From contig NZ_LDVZ01000006.1 of assembly GCF_001276515.1 (NCBI RefSeq), positions 37,450-101,449 of the forward strand: a stretch of 64,000 nucleotides of DNA, in the 5' to 3' direction. The stretch is from Haemophilus sp. C1 (GTDB lineage Bacteria; Pseudomonadota; Gammaproteobacteria; Enterobacterales; Pasteurellaceae). Every line of letters begins with the position of its first letter. The first letter of the stretch is position 1. A program made the position numbers and the translations under genes. This document shows positions 30,509 to 39,555 of the stretch, one piece after another. The notes beneath the pieces are model-generated. The model searched no databases and was not told the origin of the DNA. It saw only the letters and a program-made list of their open reading frames with translations.

Positions 30509-32213
30509 TGAATGGTTTTCACCACATGATTTAAAAAGACGTATCGGAAGTTTAATTGAAATATCAGCTACTGAGGCTAAAATTAATTTAACCAAAGCAG
30601 GAACTGGAGAACAAGTTTGGTTATTAGGAAATAGAATTCCTATTGGTGAAGTCAATGAATTTATTTTTATTGATTGTGGACAAACATCTATTCTTGGCAG
30701 AATGGTTAAAGTATGGCTTGAAAATGGTGAACGCTTAAGTGTCGATAATTTAGACGAACATTATCCAAATAATAATCCTATTGGTTTAGTTCAGCTATTG
30801 ATTAGTGTTGATGTAGAAACGGGTTTTAATCATAGAGGTATTAGACAATATCCTAAATTAGGCACTCAAATTTATTCCGCCCATCCTAAACTAGTGTCTC
30901 TTCTGGCTGAAGGAAAATTAGCTAATGTTGAAGAGGAATTACAACTTCCAATTGCTGAAATACCCAATAATCCATCCGTCACAATTCACTTAACACCAGA
31001 AAAATTGTTTGCCCGCCACTGTGCCATTCTAGGTTCAACTGGTGGTGGTAAAAGCTATACCATGGCAAATCTTATCAACAATGTAAAAAAACATGGAGGG
31101 AAAATACTATTACTGGATGCAACTGGTGAATATGAAAATTTACCTTGTGAAAGTTATTATGTTGGGAAAAACCCTCGTGCAAATGATCAGAATAAAGTTA
31201 CTTATCCTCATTGGATGTTTACTGATTCAGATATAAGAGCTTTATTAAGACCATCAGCAGGAAGTCAAGCACCTAAGTTAGAAGAAGCAATTCGTAGTTT
31301 AAAGGTGTTGTCATTTTACTCAAACCAACATCACAGTTTAACCATAATTAATGGTAAAAATTTAAAAAAAGCTGAGGAAACTAAACAAAATTTTGAAGAT
31401 GCAATAAAATCAATAAACATGCCTTTCTCTGAGATTTCTTGGGATTTTTCAGCATTAGCTGATCAAATCATTGAAGAATGTGTACATCCAGGATATGGAG
31501 ATGGAAGCAAATGGGGGAAAAAAGTTGATAATGATATTGGATATTGCTTAAACCTAATTTCACGAATTAAAGCAATGCAAAATAATCTCCACTTAAAATG
31601 GATGTTGGATTATGAACCTTCTCTAAAGCAAATACCTAATATAATAGACAATCTATGTAGCAATACACAAAGTTCACTAATCCGACTTGATTTATCTTTT
31701 GTCCCTTTTGAGGCTAATGCTAGAGAAATTCTAGTCAATACTATTGGCAGAAAATTACTAGATTGCGCTCGTAAAGGTGATATTAATTATGAAAATCCAT
31801 TGCTTGTTTTCATCGATGAATCCCACCAATTTTTAAATAAATCTATTGGAGATGAAATTAGCAAAATGAATCTAACAGCTTTTGGAGATATCGCAAAAGA
31901 AGGCAGAAAATATGGGTTAAATATAGTTATGGCAACACAAAGAGCAAGAGATATCCCTGAAGATGTATTAAGTCAAATTGGTACTTTGATTGTTCATCGA
32001 TTAACTAATGAAAAAGATCAGGAAATTGTAAAAAAAGCTGTTGGATCAATTGATAATCGCTCAGCATCCTTTTTACCTGTCCTTGGTCAAGGTGAAGCTC
32101 TTTTACTTGGCGTTGATTTTCCATTCCCAATGAAAGTTAAAATTAAACAGCCTGAATCACCTCCTCAATCTAGAAGCGCTTCATTTTCTAAGGCGTGGAA
32201 TTACGAAAAATAG
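30501..32213 (+). CDS. HerA-type hexameric ATPase/translocase of the SIR2-HerA cassette
   Basis: The 570-residue protein has an N-terminal HAS-barrel-like region (about 1-110) and a HerA/FtsK-type ATPase with Walker A GSTGGGKS (178-185), Walker B LLVFIDE (434-440) and the downstream HerA signature EGRKYGLNIVMATQRARDIP. In known systems HerA assembles with SIR2 into a large complex that controls nuclease or NADase activity against phage. The start overlaps the sir2 stop (ATGAATAA), so translation is coupled. No NurA nuclease gene is adjacent, so this is not the archaeal repair pair. Confidence 0.87.
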   Translation: MNNEWFSPHDLKRRIGSLIEISATEAKINLTKAGTGEQVWLLGNRIPIGEVNEFIFIDCGQTSILGRMVKVWLENGERLSVDNLDEHYPNNNPIGLVQLLISVDVETGFNHRGIRQYPKLGTQIYSAHPKLVSLLAEGKLANVEEELQLPIAEIPNNPSVTIHLTPEKLFARHCAILGSTGGGKSYTMANLINNVKKHGGKILLLDATGEYENLPCESYYVGKNPRANDQNKVTYPHWMFTDSDIRALLRPSAGSQAPKLEEAIRSLKVLSFYSNQHHSLTIINGKNLKKAEETKQNFEDAIKSINMPFSEISWDFSALADQIIEECVHPGYGDGSKWGKKVDNDIGYCLNLISRIKAMQNNLHLKWMLDYEPSLKQIPNIIDNLCSNTQSSLIRLDLSFVPFEANAREILVNTIGRKLLDCARKGDINYENPLLVFIDESHQFLNKSIGDEISKMNLTAFGDIAKEGRKYGLNIVMATQRARDIPEDVLSQIGTLIVHRLTNEKDQEIVKKAVGSIDNRSASFLPVLGQGEALLLGVDFPFPMKVKIKQPESPPQSRSASFSKAWNYEK

Positions 32214-32228
32214 TAATATCCCTAGGAT

Positions 32229-32252
32229 GGCGCAAGCCTTCTCGCTTGTGCC
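32229..32252. other. Hairpin at the downstream edge of the SIR2-HerA cassette
   Basis: GGCGCAAGC pairs with GCTTGTGCC (one G-T pair) around CTTCTC, 16 bases after the herA stop and just before the first uptake signal on this side. There is no T-run. The rest of the gap to 32494 holds a perfect 14-base palindrome TGCATGTACATGCA at 32395-32408 and no credible gene. Confidence 0.5.
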
Positions 32253-32494
32253 TATCAGTTAAAAGTGCGGTTAAAACTTTCAACGTTTTTAGATTTATTG
32301 CAACAACCAATCTACCACGTAAATCAGCTCAATCCTATCAATCTCTGTTTATTCGTAATATTTCCCTTTCAGTAGCTTTGAATATGCGAGATATTGCATG
32401 TACATGCATCTTCTCTATAACTTTAAAGCCTAGTTGCACAATCCCCAATTTCCGTTATCATACGCGCTTTCTTATTTTTCGGAATTTTGTATTT

Positions 32495-32962
32495 ATGAAT
32501 AAATTAAAGATAGCATTGTTTGTAGGGGTCCTTGTGAGTTTATTTGCTTGTACCACAACACATCAGCCAAAGAAGACGGTTAAATCTCGATTTTTAAAGA
32601 ATAATATTAGCCAAGCTGAGTTAAATAATTCTGTTAATTACAAGCCATATCATTATCGTTGTAATAATAAAGAAACTGGGGGGATTTCTCATTTAACGAC
32701 TTATTTTCCTCTGTCGCGTGAAAGCCGTATGAAAGATAACTTCGGGTTTTATTTCCAGCTAGATAATGGCAAGGCGGAGCCTTTTGATCATTCATACACA
32801 CTGACACTGAATGCGCGCGGTACAAAATTTGAAGTGGTTTATCGTTCGTATGATCCGATTCAAGGAAGTTATGTGGATTTAATCGCGCGATCTCAAAGTT
32901 CAATTTACTACAAGAATCAACAAGGCAAGCAAGTTCCTTGGTTGATTTGTAAGGGCGGTTGA
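32495..32962 (+). CDS. Small lipoprotein of unknown function
   Basis: I chose the ATG at 32495, because it starts a clear lipoprotein signal: MNKLKIALFVGVLVSLFAC with the lipobox LFAC, lipidated at Cys19. A longer in-frame reading back to 32195 overlaps the end of herA and encodes low-quality sequence. The mature part (about 136 residues) has a YRC near residue 49 and a C-terminal WLICKGG, a cysteine arrangement that could form a disulfide and is loosely reminiscent of lysozyme-inhibitor lipoproteins. I do not recognise the family with certainty. Confidence 0.65.
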   Translation: MNKLKIALFVGVLVSLFACTTTHQPKKTVKSRFLKNNISQAELNNSVNYKPYHYRCNNKETGGISHLTTYFPLSRESRMKDNFGFYFQLDNGKAEPFDHSYTLTLNARGTKFEVVYRSYDPIQGSYVDLIARSQSSIYYKNQQGKQVPWLICKGG

Positions 32963-33009
32963 TTTTTCTCGAAAATAACTTTTACTTTCAGAAAAATGAG
33001 AAATTGGAA

Positions 33010-33747
33010 TTAGTTTTCCAATTTCTCTATTCCATAAATCTCTCTTCTTTCTGCATCAAATTTCACGCTTATATCAAAGGCTTTTGCAAGATTCGCTGAA
33101 TTTAGCACCGCTTGTGTTTTGCCAGTTGCAATGATTTTGCCCTTGTCGAGCAAAATCACTTCATCACAGTATTTGTATGCAAGAGATAAATGATGGATCG
33201 CTACAACACAAGTATGCTGTGGTGTGAGCGATTTTAATTGTTCCATCATGTCTATTTGGTAATAGGGATCGAGTGGTGCGATAGGTTCATCGGCAAGCAA
33301 TAGCGGCGCATTTTTGATACAACAACGAGCGAGTTGCACACGGGCTTTTTCTCCGCCTGACAGTTTTTGAAAGGATTTATTAAGCAAATGTTTTATCGAA
33401 AATTTTTGTGAAATCTCCGTAATATTTGACCGCTCTTTTACCGATGATAATGGCGAATTTAAGCCGAGAGCAATGACATCATAAACCGATAAATCCCAAT
33501 GGATATTGGTATCTTGCGCCAGATAAGCGAGTTGCTGGCTTTTTTCAGCTGTACTCATTTTGCTTAACGGGCTGTTTCCAAAATAAATTTCACCTTTTGC
33601 AATAGGTAAAATTCCTGCAATCGTTTTAAGCAAAGTTGATTTGCCCGCACCGTTTGCGCCCATAATGCCGATCAGTTTTCCTTTAGGAAGTGTGCAGCTG
33701 ATGTTGTTTAAGCCATAAGGCTGAGAAAGGTTTTCGATTCTAATCAT
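33010..33747 (-). CDS. btuD: ABC transporter ATPase, BtuD-like (vitamin B12 uptake)
   Basis: The 245-residue cytosolic ATPase of a type II importer has Walker A GANGAGKST, the signature LSGGEKARVQLAR, Walker B PLLLADEP and the switch histidine in VAIHHLSLA. I chose the start at 33747 (MIRIENLSQPYG), which overlaps the stop of the permease gene as TAATG; longer readings run into the permease. It works with the permease and binding protein upstream. B12 as substrate is inferred from the BtuB-like receptor next door; haem or siderophore is the alternative. Confidence 0.8.
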   Translation of the reverse strand: MIRIENLSQPYGLNNISCTLPKGKLIGIMGANGAGKSTLLKTIAGILPIAKGEIYFGNSPLSKMSTAEKSQQLAYLAQDTNIHWDLSVYDVIALGLNSPLSSVKERSNITEISQKFSIKHLLNKSFQKLSGGEKARVQLARCCIKNAPLLLADEPIAPLDPYYQIDMMEQLKSLTPQHTCVVAIHHLSLAYKYCDEVILLDKGKIIATGKTQAVLNSANLAKAFDISVKFDAERREIYGIEKLEN

Positions 33748-34724
33748 TATCTTGCCAACTTGCGTTGCTCCGTAATTAAAATCCAAATTAAGCAAGGTGC
33801 GCCAATGATTGCGATGAGCGTGCCAATATAAATATGTGAGAAGATTGGAATGTATTGAACGCAAAGATCCGCAATAAGTAGTAATAATGCGCCAAGTAAT
33901 GCACTGGTGATGTAAAGCTGTGAAGGGCGTTTTTTTAGCAGAAGGCGAGCAAAGTGCGGTGCGATTAAGCCAACAAAACCGATAGTGCCTGTTTGCGGAA
34001 TCGTTGCACCCACTAATAATGCCACGCCAAAGGTCGTGACGAAAAAGCTACGTTTAGGATTCACGCCCATTGTGCTCGCGGTTTCTTCACCGAAGGTGAG
34101 CAAGTCAATATAGCGGCGTTCTCGATATAAACAGAACAATCCCAATAATGCGATTGGAAGTGAAATAAGTAGTGTATCAAGTTTTGCCCATACAAGAGAA
34201 CCTTGTAGCCAGCGGTAGAGTTCAGCTAATGCCCACGGGCTTTCTGCATTCGAAAGTAGCAATGCAACAGCAGCGGAGAGCAACATATTGATGGCTAAAC
34301 CACTTAAGATCATCGCTGTTGTACCGTGGTTTTTAGCGATTAAATAAACTAATAAAAAACTAGATAATGCACCAGTTACGCCGCCAATAAGCAATAGACT
34401 TAAGGGTACGGAAAAATAGTAAAGCAAAAAGACACTGGTGCTGGTTGCACCGGCACTACTGCCCAATAAGCCGGGACTAGCCAGTGGATTTTGAAATATC
34501 CCCTGCATTGCATTGCCTGCTAAAGCAAGGCTTGCACCAGTTAAAATGGCTAGTCCGAGGCGTGGTAGGCGAATATCAAGCAATACGAGCGAGCGCATAT
34601 CCGTGAGCACACCATCTGCATTTTTGAGATGGGCAAAGTCGCCGAGCTGATGATAAATTGCAAATCCGCTAATCAACAGCAACGCTAAGAAAAGTGCGGT
34701 ATTTAATTTTAGTGTTTTGGTCAA
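33747..34724 (-). CDS. btuC: FecCD/BtuC-family permease (vitamin B12 uptake)
   Basis: The 325-residue inner-membrane permease has about ten helices and the family signatures RLPRLGLAILTGASLALAG, MQGIFQNPLASPGLLG and GFVGLIAPHFAR, the last next to the cytoplasmic coupling helix. It pairs with the overlapping ATPase gene. An uptake signal lies within the first codons. A MITE-like repeat (34775-34941) separates it from the binding-protein gene, so the transport genes may no longer be one continuous message. Confidence 0.83.
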   Translation of the reverse strand: MTKTLKLNTALFLALLLISGFAIYHQLGDFAHLKNADGVLTDMRSLVLLDIRLPRLGLAILTGASLALAGNAMQGIFQNPLASPGLLGSSAGATSTSVFLLYYFSVPLSLLLIGGVTGALSSFLLVYLIAKNHGTTAMILSGLAINMLLSAAVALLLSNAESPWALAELYRWLQGSLVWAKLDTLLISLPIALLGLFCLYRERRYIDLLTFGEETASTMGVNPKRSFFVTTFGVALLVGATIPQTGTIGFVGLIAPHFARLLLKKRPSQLYITSALLGALLLLIADLCVQYIPIFSHIYIGTLIAIIGAPCLIWILITEQRKLAR

Positions 34725-34774
34725 TGATCAATTTCCTATGTAATCCAAATATCATTTGTTAATTTGATTTTATT

Positions 34775-34941
34775 AAATCTCCCCTAACCCCTCTTTGCCA
34801 AAGAGGGGGATTATAGTGTTGGGATGTATAATTCTGATATTTTATTCTAATCATTTGTATATAAAGACTGTAAATACGTCATCTTTGATTAATGTAATCA
34901 TGAAATTCCCCTCTTTGGCAAAGAGGGGTTAGGGGAGATTT
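34775..34941. repeat. MITE-like inverted-repeat element, copy A
   Basis: The left arm begins AAATCTCCCCTAACCCCTCT (34775) and contains its own inner palindrome CCCCTCTTTGCCAAAGAGGGG. The right arm (34908-34941) is the reverse complement with small changes and ends GGGGAGATTT. About 98 AT-rich bases separate the arms. There is no coding capacity. The same arms recur at 41664-41869 around an unrelated spacer, so this is a dispersed element. I do not know a name for it. Confidence 0.85.
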
Positions 34942-34951
34942 GTCTGCTACA

Positions 34952-35737
34952 TTATTTTAACTGTTGATAAATCTTCTCTGCCCCTTGCCATACGCCGTGA
35001 TCAAAGCAATAAGTATATTTCATTGGAATACGAAAGTGCGGTCGATTTTTAAAAAGATTTTGCAAAAGCGGATGTTTAAGCAATTCTGCTTGCTCGTTAT
35101 AACTTTGTTGATCGCTGATTTCAATTAACACGTTTGGTTCTGCTCGTAACACTTTTTCAAGAGAAAAATTTTGTGCCGTAAGTGGTATTTTTAGCGGGGT
35201 TAAGCCTAGCAAGTTAAGTAAAGTGGGATACTGTGGCGTATAAGTTTCTACAATGCCTGTATCTGAAAGTATTAATGTGTCGGTGAGAGATAGATTGAGG
35301 CGAGAATCTTGTAATTTAAGTTTTTTAACCAAAGATTCCGCATGCGTTTCGTTACTCGTGAGTTTGCCCAAGTGCAATATTAGCCCAAATAATTCTTCTG
35401 CCGTTTGTGGCGTGTCATTAATTGGTTCAATTTTTGCCCCGAGTTTTTTCAAATCTGCCACAAGTTGTGGATAAAAGGTTTCATTGATAAGAAACGTTTT
35501 ATCGAGATAGGGCAATAATGCGGTGAGTTGTGGCTCAAGGGTTGGCTTATCCACATTGAGTTTATCCAACATCATCAAGGGATTTTTAGAATAAGGTGAC
35601 TGCGCAGCAATTTGCTCAGGACGCGAAATTTCCGACAAAAGACGATCGCTACAAAGTGTAAGCGAGACAAATTTCTCCGACGCATGCGAAGTCAAGGGCA
35701 AGAAAAGTGCGGTTAAAATTAAACGAGTTTTTTGCAT
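34952..35737 (-). CDS. btuF: Periplasmic binding protein, BtuF-like
   Basis: The 261-residue protein has a signal peptide (MQKTRLILTALFLPLTSHA) and a class III binding-protein fold of two lobes joined by a helix. FVSLTLCSDRLLSE near the mature N-terminus resembles cobalamin/iron-chelate binding proteins of the COG0614 group. It would pass substrate from the outer-membrane receptor to the permease. On the minus strand, TATCATTATC sits directly before the ATG and resembles half of a Fur box. Substrate assignment to B12 is contextual. Confidence 0.75.
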   Translation of the reverse strand: MQKTRLILTALFLPLTSHASEKFVSLTLCSDRLLSEISRPEQIAAQSPYSKNPLMMLDKLNVDKPTLEPQLTALLPYLDKTFLINETFYPQLVADLKKLGAKIEPINDTPQTAEELFGLILHLGKLTSNETHAESLVKKLKLQDSRLNLSLTDTLILSDTGIVETYTPQYPTLLNLLGLTPLKIPLTAQNFSLEKVLRAEPNVLIEISDQQSYNEQAELLKHPLLQNLFKNRPHFRIPMKYTYCFDHGVWQGAEKIYQQLK

Positions 35738-35770
35738 ATAGATAATGATACGCTACGCCATCAAGAATGT

Positions 35771-35793
35771 AAAAAGGCGTGCTTAGCACGCCC
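35771..35793 (-). terminator. Intrinsic terminator after the btuB-type receptor gene
   Basis: GGCGTGC (35776-35782) and GCACGCC (35786-35792) form a perfect 7-bp stem, with a T-run on the minus strand. It separates the receptor from the btuF-type gene. Confidence 0.8.
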
Positions 35794-35810
35794 TTATAGG
35801 TGGATAATAA

Positions 35811-37748
35811 TTAGAACGATCCTTTTAACCCAACGTAAACATTACGTCCGTCTTGACCATATTCGATAGCATTTTCGTATTTTTTATTAAATACGTTGTT
35901 CAAGTTCGCATATATGTTTAGATTTGGAATTAATTGATAATTCACACCTAAATTTACCAAAGTGTAAGATGGCATTTTTGTAGGTTTTGCTGGGTAAATC
36001 CTGTAGTAGTTGTCTATGCGTTTGCCTACATAACTGATATTAGCATCTGTGCCAAATTTCTCAGTTATTTGATAAGCTAAACCAGTATTAGCTGTATGTT
36101 TTGGACGACGAATTAAATCTGCCCCAGTCTTTTCTTTAGCTCGCATATAAGTATAGTTTGCATAAGCGGTTAAATCTTTTGTTAATTTGCCACTATACGC
36201 AATTTCTACACCCTTAATTTTCGAGGTTCCCTCAATATTTGAAGCTGGGTTTGTCAAACCATTGATCAGATTTTTCACATTACGAGCAAAATAAGTGATA
36301 TCAAGACTATGAGCTTTATCCACTGTTTCCATCAATAACCCAATTTCTCCACCAAGACTTTTTGCTGGTTTTAAATTTGGATTTCCACGATAGTTTCCAT
36401 TATAACCATAGTAATCAACTAAACTTGGATTTTGAATAGCTGAACCAAAACTTGCGTGAGCACGGAAATTGGGCGATAAGCGATAAGCTCCAGCTACACG
36501 TCCTGTAAAGGCATTTTCAAATTGTGAGTTTTCAGTAAATCGACCACTTACAGAGAAACTATGCTCATCTTCAGTGAATAAGCGATATTCGGTTGCAACA
36601 CTTTTTTCTGTTAGCTTTTTCTTATCTCGTGGCGTAAATGTTGTTGAGTCATAAGTTGTTCGTTGATATTCTGCTAAAATACTTACACCTTGCTTGATGT
36701 AACCCTTGTGATCAAGATTAATATCTAATTGATAATTGGTGTTTAGTTTTTTAGCGTCATAGGCAGAAAACGGATTTGAGTTTGGAAATGGATATAAATC
36801 AAATCTGTCACTATCTGTTTTAATATGACTAACGCTTACCTTATGTTTAAAAAGTTCTTCATCACTACCTAGATAACTACTTAATTTAAATAATGTTTCA
36901 CGTGTGCGAGCTCGATCATCATAATCTCGTTCTTGTGCAATTGAGCGATTATCATTGTCGTAATGTGCGGTTTGTGATGAGTGAGATGCTAATAATTCCA
37001 CTCCTTTATGAGTATCATCATAACCTACACGTAAAGAAGCATTATCGCGATGAAAACGATCTTTTTCTGAACGATCTCCTACTGAAAAATGTTGACCATC
37101 TAATGTAGTGTAATTAAATTTATTTGAACTTAGAGATGATATTCCACTTGTACGATGGCTATCGCCGTGCAAAGAATAATAGAGTCCATCATTATGACCA
37201 GAAATTGTCACCGAAGCATCACGAGTTCTATGTGAACCTGTACCAAAATCAAAATCTACATTAAATGGTTTATCTTTGTATAAGCCACTTTTGGTTGTGA
37301 TATAGATCACCCCACCCATTGCATCGCTTCCCCAAAGAGCAGATTGTTCCCCACGTAATACTTCAATACGTTCAATATTGCTAAGTGTTAAACCACCAAA
37401 ATCATAACCCAAGTTATTAGCTGGTTTCATTTTTACACCATCAATAATAACTGCTGTTTGGTTTGAATTTGCACCACGTAAGAATAAGCTGGTTAATGCA
37501 CCACGCCCCCCATTAGCCCCCATTGCCACACCTGGCACAGTCTTCAATACATCACTCACATAAGTCGCATTACGCTCTGCAAAATCTTTTTCTGTTAATA
37601 CGGTGACTGATGATGCAGTTTGATCTTGGTTTACTGGCGTTGCGTAAGCTGAATACACATTGATCGGCTCAAGCTCGGTTTTAGTTTCAGCTTGTACAAA
37701 AGCCGATGCACTCAATAAAAGTGCGGTAGTAATTAAGTTAGTTTTCAT
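35811..37748 (-). CDS. btuB: TonB-dependent outer-membrane receptor, BtuB-like
   Basis: The start at 37748 (MKTNLITTALLLSASAFVQA) gives a normal signal peptide and follows AGAGGAA; the mature protein has a TonB-box-like ELEPINVYSA. The plug domain (about residues 45-160) contains the BtuB-like SLFLRGANSNQTAVIIDGVK and IERIEVLRGEQSALWGSDAMGGVI. A 22-strand barrel follows, ending in the terminal aromatic GLKGSF. The 645-residue product needs TonB-ExbB-ExbD, encoded at 45.8-47.5 kb. I see no cobalamin riboswitch in the 200-base divergent gap to glyQ. Confidence 0.83.
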   Translation of the reverse strand: MKTNLITTALLLSASAFVQAETKTELEPINVYSAYATPVNQDQTASSVTVLTEKDFAERNATYVSDVLKTVPGVAMGANGGRGALTSLFLRGANSNQTAVIIDGVKMKPANNLGYDFGGLTLSNIERIEVLRGEQSALWGSDAMGGVIYITTKSGLYKDKPFNVDFDFGTGSHRTRDASVTISGHNDGLYYSLHGDSHRTSGISSLSSNKFNYTTLDGQHFSVGDRSEKDRFHRDNASLRVGYDDTHKGVELLASHSSQTAHYDNDNRSIAQERDYDDRARTRETLFKLSSYLGSDEELFKHKVSVSHIKTDSDRFDLYPFPNSNPFSAYDAKKLNTNYQLDINLDHKGYIKQGVSILAEYQRTTYDSTTFTPRDKKKLTEKSVATEYRLFTEDEHSFSVSGRFTENSQFENAFTGRVAGAYRLSPNFRAHASFGSAIQNPSLVDYYGYNGNYRGNPNLKPAKSLGGEIGLLMETVDKAHSLDITYFARNVKNLINGLTNPASNIEGTSKIKGVEIAYSGKLTKDLTAYANYTYMRAKEKTGADLIRRPKHTANTGLAYQITEKFGTDANISYVGKRIDNYYRIYPAKPTKMPSYTLVNLGVNYQLIPNLNIYANLNNVFNKKYENAIEYGQDGRNVYVGLKGSF

Positions 37749-37946
37749 TAAGTTGGTTCCTCTTTTTAAAAAGTGCGCTATTTTGGCACAATAGACATTC
37801 ATTTCCTAGTTGAGAATTTTCATTTACTTTAAAAATTCTGTTCATTTTGTAAAAAAATTCGTTTTTTGACCGCACTTTTTCACCTTTATCCGCCTTGCGC
37901 TTTCAAGTATAATGCGGGCATTTTTAATCACATTAGATCAACGATT

Positions 37947-38855
37947 ATGAGCACAAAATTTAACGTAAAAACATTCCAAGGTATGATTTTAGCCCTGCAA
38001 GAATATTGGGCAAACCAAGGCTGCACCATTGTGCAACCTTTTGATATGGAAGTGGGCGCAGGTACCTCTCACCCAATGACCGCATTACGTGCATTAGGTC
38101 CAGAGCCGATGGCATTTGCTTATGTGCAACCTTCACGCCGCCCGACCGATGGTCGCTACGGTGAAAACCCAAACCGTTTACAACATTACTATCAATTCCA
38201 AGTAGTGATCAAACCTTCTCCAGATAACATTCAAGAACTCTATTTAGGTTCCCTTGAAATGCTTGGTTTCGATCCGACCAAAAACGACATCCGTTTCGTA
38301 GAAGATAACTGGGAAAACCCAACCTTAGGTGCATGGGGCTTAGGCTGGGAAGTATGGTTAAACGGGATGGAAGTGACCCAGTTTACCTATTTCCAACAAG
38401 TGGGTGGCTTAGAATGTAAACCTGTAACGGGCGAGGTGACTTACGGTTTAGAGCGTTTGGCCATGTACATTCAAGGCGTAGATTCTGTGTATGACCTAGT
38501 TTGGTCTGACGGCCCATTAGGCAAAACCACTTATGGCGATGTTTTCCATCAAAATGAAGTTGAGCAATCAACCTATAACTTTGAACACGCAAACACAGAT
38601 TTCTTATTCTACTGCTTTGATCAATATGAAAAAGAAGCACAAGAGTTATTAGCCTTAGAAAAACCGTTACCATTGCCTGCTTATGAGCGTATTTTGAAAG
38701 CAGCACACAGCTTTAACTTGTTAGATGCACGTAAAGCAATTTCGGTAACAGAACGCCAACGCTATATTTTACGGATTCGTGCCTTAACCAAAGGGGTGGC
38801 GGAAGCCTATTATGCAAGCCGTGAAGCCTTAGGTTTCCCTGGTTGTAAAAAATAA
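37947..38855 (+). CDS. glyQ: Glycyl-tRNA synthetase alpha subunit
   Basis: The 302-residue catalytic alpha chain of the tetrameric GlyRS charges tRNA-Gly. I chose the ATG at 37947 ([18 protein letters not shown]) as in the family; an earlier in-frame start runs through promoter sequence. Conserved blocks include [38 protein letters not shown] and the W-rich [19 protein letters not shown]. Its partner glyS is not adjacent but about 3.6 kb downstream on the same strand. Confidence 0.97.
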   Translation: MSTKFNVKTFQGMILALQEYWANQGCTIVQPFDMEVGAGTSHPMTALRALGPEPMAFAYVQPSRRPTDGRYGENPNRLQHYYQFQVVIKPSPDNIQELYLGSLEMLGFDPTKNDIRFVEDNWENPTLGAWGLGWEVWLNGMEVTQFTYFQQVGGLECKPVTGEVTYGLERLAMYIQGVDSVYDLVWSDGPLGKTTYGDVFHQNEVEQSTYNFEHANTDFLFYCFDQYEKEAQELLALEKPLPLPAYERILKAAHSFNLLDARKAISVTERQRYILRIRALTKGVAEAYYASREALGFPGCKK

Positions 38856-38912
38856 GGCTTAAACAAATTCACAAAAGTGCGGTGAAATTTGACCGCACTT
38901 CAGGAGAGCAAA

Positions 38913-39173
38913 ATGAGTAAACCCATTCTTTTTTATGCAGAAACATGCCCAGATACCGCACCATTTGTCGCGGAGTTGGATCGCTTAGGCGTGGATTACG
39001 ATGAAGTAGAAATTATGACTTCATTACCTAATCTCAAACAATTTACTCGTTTACGCGATAGTAGTGCAGAATTTGATAACTCGAAAGCAAATGGCTATTT
39101 AGGTATTCCTGCGTTGTTATTACCAAATGGCGATGTTATTTTAGATGAATCCAAATTAAAAGAGATTTTCTAA
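38913..39173 (+). CDS. Glutaredoxin-like small protein
   Basis: The 86-residue protein has a thioredoxin/glutaredoxin-like pattern: FYAETCPDTAPFVAELDRLGVDYDEVEI with a single cysteine (CPDT instead of CPxC), the cis-proline in YLGIPALLL, and a C-terminal helix. It may be a monothiol redox protein or a non-redox relative. AGGAG precedes the ATG at 38913. It lies in a chain of closely spaced genes after glyQ; the next gene starts one base after its stop. Confidence 0.75.
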   Translation: MSKPILFYAETCPDTAPFVAELDRLGVDYDEVEIMTSLPNLKQFTRLRDSSAEFDNSKANGYLGIPALLLPNGDVILDESKLKEIF

Positions 39174-39174
39174 A

Positions 39175-39555
39175 GTGATAAAAAAAACGTTAGCTCTTGC
39201 AACTTCAGCGATGATTTTGACCGCTTGTAGCAATGCGCAATCACAAGCTGAAATGCCAACTGTGGGCGGTCAAACCGATGCTCACGGTTGCTTACCAAAT
39301 GCGGGGCAGTCTTATTCTTATGTGAGAAAAGCCTGTGTACAAGTGTTTGATGTGGCGGATATTAAGCTAGACGATCCTGCGAATAAAACCCAAGCGGTTT
39401 ATGGCATTCTTTCGGAAGATAAGCAACAGGTTGAAGTGTTTGCTTCTGATTTGCCTGAAAATACGATTTTAGATGTGGTAAAAAGCGGATATGTCTCCAA
39501 AGATGGTAAAGTGCGTTTAATGAAAACCAAGACAAGTTGGGAGATTCGTAAGTAA
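39175..39555 (+). CDS. Small cysteine-containing lipoprotein, GTG start
   Basis: The 126-residue protein starts with GTG immediately after the preceding stop and has a lipoprotein signal MIKKTLALATSAMILTAC (lipobox LTAC). The mature part has two cysteines (GCLPNAGQSYSYVRKAC) that could form a disulfide. Translational coupling with both neighbours is likely: the next ATG overlaps its stop as TAATG. No known function is recognised. Confidence 0.78.
   Translation: MIKKTLALATSAMILTACSNAQSQAEMPTVGGQTDAHGCLPNAGQSYSYVRKACVQVFDVADIKLDDPANKTQAVYGILSEDKQQVEVFASDLPENTILDVVKSGYVSKDGKVRLMKTKTSWEIRK

Noticed and set aside
30501..32213. HerA-NurA DNA-repair pair or conjugation ATPase
   Set aside because: No NurA nuclease and no conjugation genes are nearby. 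The overlapping partner is a SIR2 protein.
32195..32494. N-terminal extension of the lipoprotein gene back into herA
   Set aside because: The extension overlaps herA, contains an uptake signal and a hairpin, and has no domain. The lipoprotein signal at 32495 is the natural start.
37749..37946. Cobalamin riboswitch before the btuB-type gene
   Set aside because: The gap is under 200 bases and shared with the glyQ promoter, and no B12-box-like sequence is visible.
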